Assembly: GCA_028023455.1 (NCBI GenBank)
Contig: JAQFVV010000321.1
Location: 64,001 to 128,000 of the forward strand
Source of the DNA: Epiperipatus broadwayi
Taxonomy: Eukaryota > Onychophora > Udeonychophora > Euonychophora > Peripatidae
Direction: 5' to 3'
Length of the DNA: 64,000 bases
Shown: piece by piece, positions 28,269 to 40,200 of the stretch
Layout of the letters: each line of letters begins with the position of its first letter
Position numbering within the stretch: position 1 is the stretch's first letter
The notes under the pieces: model-generated
What the model was told of the DNA's origin: nothing
Seen by the model: the letters and a program-made list of their open reading frames with translations, nothing else
The model's database searches: none
Made by a program: the position numbers and the translations under genes

Positions 28269-31200
28269 CAGACCGAAACTCACGTTTTGTTTTATTTACA
28301 AAAAAAAAAACCACTTTTAGAGTAAATAATTAAAAAAACAGATCGCTTTTTACAAAGTCATACTTTAAAAATACATCGATTCATGAAATGGTGAAATAGA
28401 ATGTAAAATTATTACGTTTGACCGTATATTTAAATAGTTATGACTTTATAAATTATTCACCCCTGTACATTATAGGCCCTGAATGTTTTAAGTACTATGT
28501 TCATAAACGTTAGCAATGAGGCGTTTAGAGGTTGCTGTTTTTACCGTGTGTAACGTGGAGAAACAGCGCCGCGTAGTGGGCTAGAATCTTGGTAGTTTCT
28601 GATAGCAGACGACACATAAGCTAGATGTGTTTACGGCAATCAGCGCCACCTAGGTTCTTGGTAGCAGACGACGCAAGCTGCCAGCCAGCTTGTGGAAGGT
28701 TCCTGTGCGTACGCATGGTGAACAGCGCCACCTATCGGCAGAAAAAGCGTCGTCTGCTTTTGAGGCCCCTACCCTGTATGTTCTGTGTGAAAACACAGAA
28801 ACAGCGCCTCTAGCGGCGACAGTACAGTCTGCCAACCACGACCGCTCAAAGAAATATTTTTATTTCTTATTAATTTTGTTACTGCATCAATATCAAATAT
28901 TTCAATCATAATGAATATTAATGTTGAGGATCTGCATCACATTGCATTGAAGATGCTTCCCCAATTATTATTTATCGTACAGAACATTAAAATGAAACTT
29001 TTCTTATTCTGAGGTTGAATAATATTATCAACACTTTTATAAATCCTTTTATTATGATTATTTTGATCAATATTAAATTTAATTATCTTTCTTCATCTTA
29101 TCAAAAGTTGTCCATTCATTAACCTAGTATTGGTCAGTATTATTGTTACCCATATTCTAAATGTTCTTCTATATTCTCTATATTATTTATATCACTTGGA
29201 TCTAATTTTTATATTATTTGTGTTTACCTACAATATGACTGCACATTTATATGAAGTGAATGTTTCCACATTTACTCTAATATTATTACTTCATCTGTTA
29301 TAATTCCCAAGATTTTTTCCTCTACTTTTTTGCTCTAAGTATTATGAAATAAAAATTTGAAAATTAATAATTTCCCCCAATAAAGCTTTTACCATAGCAT
29401 TAACATCCTTGCTAGTTTTGGAATTTTTTTTTTTATTATTAAAATCATCTTTAATTAGACTTAGTCAAATCCATATTTATATTTAAGAACTTCTTTTAAA
29501 TAGAAAAATACCACTGCAATAGATTCCATACAAAGCCATCATAGTTCCAAGGATTCAAATTTTACTTTATTAATTAAACTATTTTTTAATCATCAGTTAG
29601 ACAAAGTAGTTAGTTGAAAAAACTAATTCACTAATTCATTATTTACTATTTGATGAAGTAATATTTACTGAGGCTATAACCTCGAGAATATGCGTGTAAA
29701 ATGCGATAGTAGGGATCTCTACAGGTGTTTAACCACAAGCTTATGCTATGGAAGAAAAGAGGGGAACCCAGGGGGAACCCTTTTTTAGTTCAACCTACTT
29801 TCTATTTAAATAGGTGAAGCTGAAGCGGTTAGATCTGCGAGCGTGAAGCTATTCAATACTTCACTGATTAAGTCCACATTTCTTATTACACATTAATACT
29901 CGCGAAATCTTTCGATTTACAATGAGTCAATGGAAAGATTTTATAGTTAGAAATCTATTACAGTAATTTAAAGTTGTAATTATAAATTTATTAAACGCAC
30001 ATTAATTACGTAAGTAATATTTACTGAGGCTATAACCTCGAGAATATGTGTGTAAAATGCGATAGTAGGGACCTCTACAGGTGTTTAACCACAAGCTTAC
30101 GCTATGGAAGTTTATCGTAATGTATTTTTTTTTCTATACTTTATCATAATGTATTTTTTTTCTATACTTTTCAGTAAATTATGAAATTGTAGTAAATAAA
30201 ATAAATCCTCATTTAAAATTATAGAAATTATATAATTATTTTTTATATGAATCATAACTACTAAATAAATACACTGAAGAAGATATTAATACCAAATTGT
30301 TTTTGAATATGCAAATATTTCAAATTTTCAAAACTACAATTTTTAAAAAACTAATATTTAAAAAAAAAAAAAAATTCCAATTCAAAGAACTATTATTCCA
30401 ATATTGTGCTAAATACATTTGTACATAAGGACTTTTATGAGTCTGAGGATAGAATATCTTAAAAGTTCTAATAAAAAACCATATGATGAACAATTTTTAG
30501 TTTATATATGCTATAAAGGAAAATTATTCTAATAATATTAACTACCATGCCCCATGAATTTTGGGCAAGCCAAATGTAAAGGAAATTCATCTCTAAGATA
30601 TATAAGAAAAATGCTAATGAAGCAACATTGTCTCATGAATAACAATATTTCCTTCTATGGGAATTGGATGAGTCAAATGTAAAAGGAAAACTAATAAAGA
30701 CTGTCAAAATGTAAAACTAAAATCAGTGTTGTTCACTGAATAGCTTGTACATTTGGGTAGTCATTAATACAATAAAATATTATAACTGAACATGGCTAGC
30801 TGACCATGCAAGTGCCTCATAGATTTCGGCAACCACATATAATAAATAAACCATGAACCAAGTGGTTTTCTCCACTTATACACTAAATATTTAGGCAATC
30901 TAAATATACTACATGAAATGTTATTCTTGAGCAGCTAACATATATAACTAATAAATAGACAAATAAATATGAAGATCCATAAATGATTCTATGGTAATTC
31001 AAATTTATATCTATAGTGAATTCATAAAATGTGTAAGGAGCCAATTAATTCACAGATATGAGTATATTTTGCTTGGCAAAGAAAATAATTCAATAAATAA
31101 TGACTTACTTGATGATAAATTATAGTATGAGATGCACAATGAATTATCTTAATTATAAAATAAATTATGTAATAAAACAATTTTATAACGATTGACACAA

Positions 31201-34200
31201 TAAGCAAATCAAAATACCTAAGTTAATAATATAAATTTATTAAGATAAGTATTAACTCATTATTACATGATCACAATTTCTTATGTTTGCTTATAACTGT
31301 TATTAACATCTAGGTGCAGTGCTCTCAGATCCAAGGCTCCTCACTGACGAAGGCCATAAGCCAGAATCTAGTCTGGAGATATTGGATGAATAGGCACTAG
31401 ATAGGGATTTTATGCACAAGTCTTCTGGCATCCATTGATTACTCTAGCTTGCTATGTGGCAATTTTTGCTTGTTTTAATAACTCATTAAAGTGGATAAAA
31501 TAAAGATTATAATTTTAATTTACCAATTGCAATCTAATATCCTATCTTATATTTTATGTCATCTCCCCTCCTCTTTTCTTTTCTGATTGCAATTGATAGA
31601 TGTGATATACTTTAAATTATAAAGCATATAGTCATAAAATGATTAATTGTAAACTTTTTAAATAAAGCAATAAAAAAAAAACTTCAATATAGTTACCTTT
31701 TTTTAAAAAAAAAAATTTCTCACATCGTTTAAATCAATGGTCTTCAACCTTTTCACACCTGCAGACCAGCAAAAATCAGGATAAGATTTTGTGGACTGGC
31801 AGAAGTTTACAGATAAATTTACTTAAAGATTTAAACTGCTTAGCCTTAGATGAGCATAATAGTTATAACTGACCAAAACAACACATTAGTTACTGTGTAT
31901 TGTAATGGTGTTGCTTACCTTCACATGCACTCTTTCTCGAGTTGCGCAGTCATATTGCTACAGAAAACAATAGAATAACAATCATTCTCATTAATGTGCC
32001 TGCATTGCTACATTTATTATTTCATTGTTAAAACATGCAAGAATAAAATGTTATTCACCTGAATGTTGTGAAATATCACAGCTAGTGTAATTACATGACA
32101 ATGACTATGATAAATGTAATATCTGTATTTAATGTTAATTATACAAGATGAAGTTATATATATATATGGAGTTTGTACAATAAAAAACTTTTTTTTTAAT
32201 TTTGAATTTTTCTAGAAAAATAATAAAAAATTTAATTCTACCTCCTCTCCCCTTCCATAAACATCTGTGATAACTAGAAAAACAAATTAATTTATGTATT
32301 ATTGATTAGATTTTGTTTTCTTTCTGTTTCTTTTTTTTTAATTGGGTAAAAATATGATGAAAAAATAAATAAAAATTGTTTATATTAATTAAAAGTTTAA
32401 AATTGTATTATTTTGTTATTACAAACTTTCCTGTCAGTCTAGTGCAGACCGGCAGAAAGCTTCTGCAGCCGGGCACTGGTCCACGGACCAAGGGTTGAAG
32501 ACCACTGGTTTAAATGATAATGAAAGCCAAGTTATAGTAATGAAATTATTAATAAAAACAAAACTTTAATAAATGTTTACCATTAAACTTGTCATTATAC
32601 TTGTTCTTTTTTTTTTCAACCATTTTTTTAAATTTTTTTATAAATGAAACTTATATGACTGTTGGATTTTTTAATATCTGTTACCACAATTTTGCATATA
32701 TGTGACTTCAGCTTATAATCCATTATTCGATGATGTTTCCCTTGATATCTTTTTTGCCAGCAAAAATACAAATATAAGGATCCATAAGCAATTTAAATCA
32801 TTAGATGATTCCAATTACTATTCCTTTTGATACTGCAATCCAAGATTAATTCAATTATCTTGACTTTATGGTGGTCAGAATAGTATTTGTGATATCCATT
32901 TTGTTGTAATCATAAAGATATCAAATAGAAGGGGAGTGGGAACTCATGCTACCTCTCTAAATTGTCTTACAGTCCACATTTCTTTGCTATACATAAGGCA
33001 AAATAAACACAAAATTTTAAGCAAAAGAAATATGTTCTTGCTGAAATCATGTCTGTAGCTGTAGCAACACAAAATGCAGACTTTTTATTTTTTAAACACT
33101 GATTTTTGATCATATGATTCTCTTCCTTCTAATTCTAATAAGGGATTATTATCACTCGCACAATAATAATTTAAATTAAAATATTTCATTTTAAAATTTA
33201 ATAAATAAATAATTCACACTTACTCCACATTTATTGAAAACAATAACATATTTTATTAAACATTTGGACCTTGAATTGTTCTCTTTATTTAGCAATTTAT
33301 AAACTAAAGAAAATGACAAATGAAGACATGTTTATCATAGTACATTCATCTTAAATATTAATTAAAATGTAAATTACCAGTGGTAAACCAAGTCCTGCAC
33401 GAGCCCAATTAACTTGCATCAATGATTTACGTAAAACATCTGCTACTGGAGAAACCACATTACTGGCAGGAAATAATCCAACTTTACAACTTGGACATGT
33501 ATAACCTGCAGGTGCAGTGTGACTAGGAAGTTGTTTCGCAAACTGATTTAAACAATGCCAATGAAAAATATCTAAAATACAACCAAATATGAATAATTAC
33601 AAGAACTATAAAAAAAAAATATTAATTAAAAACACAATCATTTTCTTATATATTTTATAATCTGAAAATTAAACTCCCAATTAATATGTTTTGAAATCGG
33701 AAAAATAGAGAACAAGTTTTTACAATTATTTTACTTTAATTCTGATTTTAATTTTCAGCTTTTAAAATTAATAACATTCTAATTTATTTTTTGGAATTCC
33801 ATATTTACATTAATCTTTATATTTGTACAATAAAATTAATTATTTACCATTGCCACAGATTATTGTCTTAATTGTAAAAATAAACATGATGAGAATAAAT
33901 TAAAATTATGTAAAACAGTTTAATATATAGTGTCAGACTCAAGAATACGAAAGTTTCAGTATCAAATGACAAATGAGAAATGACTCATAATTTCCAGAGC
34001 AATTAACTAAATAATTACATATATATTCTGTAATTTTGAAAAACATTTCTTTTTCAGTGTACATATTTTTGATATATAAACATATATTTTTTCCAAGTCT
34101 AAAATATTCCTTAATCAAATATATTCAATCTATTAAATAGTCCATTTAATGTTTTTAATAATACATTACTTTCATCATAAACTTAACTCTCTTATAATCC

Positions 34201-37200
34201 TCAAATTTTATTCATTATGCCTATTCACTAATAAAATCATACAAGTTGATATATATATTATAAATTACAAATACTATTTAATTCCATCAAAGTTTGAACA
34301 ATTTATTCATTAAAGAGCAAGTTATTTTTTCTTCATCACCTCTGCTTTTTTTTAATATGCATTAACATATTATTTATATTAGATAGTCTATATTGTCCCA
34401 ATCTTTTAAATATATCTAATATCCTGTGTAATTTTACATAATTTGAGAGCTAATGGTTACCAGATCAATCATCACTGATGTTCTACCAAGTAAATAACCA
34501 CTCAATTATTTATTATTATATCTATTAATATTCCAAACTTTTATTTCAACACCTGACTGATTCCTGTAAACCTGTTTTTCCTTTCTACTATATATTAAAT
34601 CAAATTTATCATTTTCAAAAAAAAAATCCTCTATATTCTCTTTTAACTAAACTTTCTAAATATTTATTTAATGCCATATATATTTTTAAATCTAAATGTG
34701 TGTCTATTTTTTAAACCTTATTTTATCATTTTTATTCTTACTTCTATTACAAAATATGTTATCTTTTTCTAGAATTTCATTGCAGCTTTCAATTCTCTTC
34801 ATCAAAAATAATCTTTTTTAGCTGTGTTTCTTCTATCAAAGCATTCTCCATGAAATTTTCATAATAATTTTCAATAGATTTTTGTTGAAACTTCTTATGA
34901 GAGATATTTTCTTTTCTTTACTATTGATTCTAAAAATTGTTTTCATATGGTGCAACCCTGTTATCAACATTTTTAATGCTTATTTTCCCATGACCTTCTT
35001 TTAGAATTTGAGTATATGCTGGCAATCCAAATAAATATTAATATTTTCAATATTAGACTTCTTCCAAATTAAATATTAGCAAGGGTTTCAGAATTTCATA
35101 AAATGCAATAGGTGTTCCCTTTATTGTAAATATTGCTGTATTTAAGGCTCTATCTAAAATTTATTATCAAAATTTAATTGGATTATTATATTACTATATT
35201 CGTTGATGAATTATTTACTAAACTGTTCATATAATCTATTTCCATCTGGATTTTGTGATGTGTTGTATTCTAATTGTATTGTTTTCATTTTATAAACATT
35301 CTTAAAATTCTTTTGGATGTATAAACCCTCGATTATTAACCTGAAGTTGAGAAATTTTATAGCAAATTTTACCAATACAAGAGCTTCATATTTTTTAAAT
35401 TTATCTGACTTCATTTTTATATTTCAATACATAATGATGGGGTAAGTAAGAAAAATAGTTGTTACTAAATATATCTCATACCATCAAGCAATAAGATTTT
35501 GAAAACTTCTTTTATATGAGAATTGACTATGTGTCCAATAAATTTATAAATTTAATTTTAAACTTGTCTATTTTACCAGCATACATCACTAAGTAGTTTT
35601 GAGAAAATATGAATAATATCCTGTTTTAAAATTCCATTTATTAATTTTATCTCTTCACTTAGAAAAATTACTTTGTAACTTCAAATTACTATTTTTTATA
35701 TAGAAAAAAGACCATAAATTACACTTTTACATTCTAAACCATTTTCTAATTTAATATGGCAATGTGTAGAGTATCAATTTTCAGAGTTATAAAAATCCTT
35801 TTCTTGATGATACTTATTCTTTTTAACACATTTTCCAAGAATTTATTAAATTTATTTCACAATGATTCAAAGTTGAATAGATTTATGACATAATATTTTC
35901 ACAGAAAACTTTCTCTTTTTCATGAAACAAACAATCTAAACATTTGTAATCTTTACAATTATATATACATTTGAAAATAAAATTGTGTTTTTGATCATTT
36001 TTAATATATAGCGAAACCTGGTACATTATTCCTGTTTCTACCATCATCATCATAGAAATAACATTTTTTTCCCCAATTTTGTGATTCCTTGAACTGTACA
36101 TTGAATAATCAATGTTCTGATTTAACATTCTCATATAGACAATTTTATCTTTACTTTGAAATGATATGCATATACATATATTCACATATACATTACAATG
36201 CATATAATTGAATAATGGTTCAGTATTTAAATTTACATAAATTCTAACAATAAATAATAAATATATACAAAATAATGTTAAATTCTTACATATTTTTATG
36301 ACATCATTGCTAATAAATTCCTTTCAAATTACTTTTATGATTATGATTCTATTTATAAGCATAAAAAAAACTGTATTGTCAAAAATATTTTCAATGAAGT
36401 TTATTTTTTTCAAAAATCAACTGTAAAATCATTTTCTGATTCAAAACAAAAACAGTCTCATTAATAACCTTTTGCTCATTTTTTTCCAAAGTGATGTTTT
36501 AATTATCTTAAATTAGCATGAAACCTTTTTCTGATTAAATCAGCTACTATTAGTATTTATACTAATGAGAGAAAGAAGAGAAAAATTATGATAAAAAAAT
36601 AAATATTAATAGAAAGTTTTAAATTTTCTTTTATTTGTAAAATTAAATAAAAATAAAATGAGGTTATTACAAAAAAAAATACCATTCTATATCTAATCAC
36701 TATAATGATTATTAAGACTGATTTCTTAAACATGTAATTACTGTGATAATAAAGTTAAATATAAATATATACTGTATATAAATAATTTATCACAATAGTA
36801 AATATATAATCAATTGAAGTAATATTATATTTTTATATGCCATCTAGAGTATTTCTAACTTTCTAAACACCATATGTAATATTCTAAGATTAGTTAATTT
36901 TTTATCAATAGATAATGTTCAGAAATTTAGAAAATCCTCTAATTAATGCATGAAGATTTAATATTGTTTCAATTAATTATATATATTGTATATATATATG
37001 TACACATACATTTTGTAAATAATATTAATAGAAACTTTTGAATTACAAAATTTTTATGTATATTTCAAAGAATAATCATTAAAATATTTTTATCCATAAT
37101 TTTTAATATCTTGTACTACTATTTTCTGATATTTAACTATGGGTAAAATTAAACTTCATTTCTGGTAGTTCAATCTTCCCTATTTATTTTTTCTTGTAAT

Positions 37201-40200
37201 AATTTAATTTCACATTTTCCAGAGTTATTTTGTTATCCGAATAAAATATTCACTGAAATAGTTAAAATCCCAAGTGAATCAGATACAGCTAACACCTATT
37301 ACAACTTCATTCCCATCAGATTTATTTCATGCACTTTTTAGTTCATATGCTGTTCTTTAAAAATCTTTGTAAAATTATCTCCAATAAATTCCCTGAAATT
37401 TTATTTGCTTTAAGTTTCCTCTATAACAATTTCCAGTTTTGTAAATGTTGTTCCTAACATTAGCAATATTTCTTTTGTGATTTTTTTGATTCCTGATATT
37501 TCTAAAATTATTATCTATTTTAAACAGTGTGTTATAATATTCCAGTTTGCTCATTTCTCTGTCCACTGATGGAGTTACCATATACAAACTAAATCTATCC
37601 TACCCATAGAATAATGGTCACTGTGGTTTTTGAAAAATCAGAGACACATGCTGAACTGAATCCAGATCTATATGCCTATATAAGCGAATGAGTTTATATT
37701 GAAAACATTATGGTGTTTTCACCTTGGGGTCCTAGCTTTATTGTTAACCAAATAGATAAAAGGTGGCTACTGAAGGGTTGCATTGGATCCTAAGATCTAG
37801 GTGCAGTGTTCTCAATCCAAGGCTCCTTCACTGATGAAAGCCACAAGTTATAAACTAGTCTGACGATGTTGGATGAGTAGGCCACTGGATAGGGATTTTA
37901 TGCACAGCGTTGCTCTGTGATAGATGTGGATGGAGTATGAATGATAAGAATAAGTTAGAAGAATATATAAAATAAAAGTTGAAGAAAACATGGAAGAGTT
38001 GGTTGGGGATGAATATAATAATTGGTATGACAAAGTAGAAAAAGTGGCAAATAGGGTTTTAGGTGAGAATATTCAGAAAAATAAAAATAAGAGAAAAGTG
38101 AGAGTTAATAAAAGTATAAGAGAGGAAAAAAGCATGCAGAGAATATAAGTGTGCTATTAAAAACAAAGAAAGTGAAAAAGATGTTAATGTTAAATGGGAA
38201 AAGTATTTTACAATAAAGAAGTTGGCTAAAATAGATAATATAGAGAAAATGAAATTAAATAGTAAATTATTGGAGGATATTAATAAAAGTGGAAGAGATG
38301 GGAGTAAAAAGATTTGGAAATACATTAAAAGAAATGTAGGGGAGAGAGAAATAATATTACCAGATGATGAGGGAATAGAATGTAGCTCTAGAGAAAAATT
38401 AGAAACATATAGAAAAGATGTTAGATGTAAAGAATAGAGTGATAACAAACATAAAAGCATATAGTAATGGAAATACTAGATGTATAAAAAATGAACTGAA
38501 TGAGGCAAGAAAGAAATTGAAAAGTGGAAAGGCAAGAAGTTTAGATGGATGAGCAGCAGAGATAGTAATGAATTTAGAACAGAGGGCAAAATTAAATCTA
38601 TTATCAAGTTTTAATAATAAGATGGCACAGTAGAGATTTTTCGGATAGTAGGAGTAATACAAAAGTAGGCTACTATTTAAAGGAAAAAGTAAGGATTATA
38701 GAAAGTTAAGCACTTATAGATTGATAGCAGTAACATCAGTGTTATATAAAGTTTTCGCATATATGGTGGTTTGGAAAAGTCATAAAGTGGATAGAAGCAA
38801 ATAATATAGTGGGAGAAATGCAAGCTGGTTTTCAATCAGATAGGCATATAGGAGATAGTTTATTTGTAGTTACACAACTTACAGATATGATTAGAAATAC
38901 AGATAGACAGTTATATATGGTTTTTATAGATATAGAGAAGGCATATGATAGAGTAAATAGAAATAGATTATGGGTAAGTTTAGTAAATTTGGGAATTACA
39001 ACTTATTGATGATCTTTTTGTTCGTGGTTCTAAAAATATTATTGAAACTCTTTTATATAAATTAAACAATCTAAATTGGTCTATCAATAAAGACAGAGCA
39101 GAGTTATAAAATTTTTAGATTTACAAATGTCTAGAGCAAATGATTATTTAAACTATAAATCACTAATCAAATCTATCCATGGAAAAGATTATTCATTTTA
39201 AATCACGTGTACCAATGATATATAAAATGGCTAGCTATACATCTTATTTTAAATTGTAATGAAAAGTTATGTAATTACACAAGTGACAAAATGCAAAATA
39301 TTAAATTGTTTTCTCGAGAATTTATAAATGTAGGATACGACAGAAAATATTCTACATATATTAAATAAGTTTAATAATAAATCTTATAACATCCATATAA
39401 GCAAAAATAATAAAAATGGATATTTATATCTTTTTTAAATAATATTTTATCTAAATTTATTAAAAAAATATTTACTGACAAATACAATGCTTCATTTGAA
39501 GTTCCTCCAAAGATAAATAAATTAATTAATTCTAAAAATCCTATTTCTAAAAAAAAAAAAAAAGTAATATTTATCAAATTATATGTAAATGCAAAAAAAA
39601 ATCATATACTAATGAATCACTAAGTATCGTATGATCACCATTCTTTATATTTATACAAGCTGTTTAACACAGAGGCAAAACTCTCTAATAAGGTAAAAGG
39701 TGGCTGCTGGAGGGTTGCATTAGATCCTAAGATCTAGGTGCAGTGCTCTCAGATCCAAGGCTCCTCACTGATGAAAGTCACAAGTTAGAAATTAGTCTAG
39801 GGATATTGGATGAGTAGGTACTAGATAGATATTTTATGCATTAAACTTTCTTGCATGCATTGATTACTCTGGCTTGCTAATGAGTGGCACTACTCTATGG
39901 AGAATTTTTCCTCTTTATTAATGAATTAAGATCTGATTTAGAAAAAATATTAAATGATTAGTTACTTGATAATCATATAAAAAATTCTACAAATAATCAG
40001 GCTAATACTGCTTGTTTTATTTAATCATGAAAAATCTAATTCAGATCACACAAAAATATTATGTTAAAAAAGATATCACAAAAAGAGAAAAATTAAAAAA
40101 GGAATTCTTATACACCAATTTAAAGATTGCATAATAGACAATCTGCTAATATTGATCTATATGGTACTTGGAAAATCACATAACATCTGCTTTTTGCTCA

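Noticed and set aside
28625-28911. Three overlapping open frames on both strands
   Set aside because: They come from the GC-rich 80-bp tandem array, where stops are rare; composition and overlap argue against coding.
38059-38662. Minus-strand frames of 133 and 87 codons, rich in Leu/Ser/Phe
   Set aside because: They are antisense shadows of the Lys/Glu-rich LINE linker on the plus strand.
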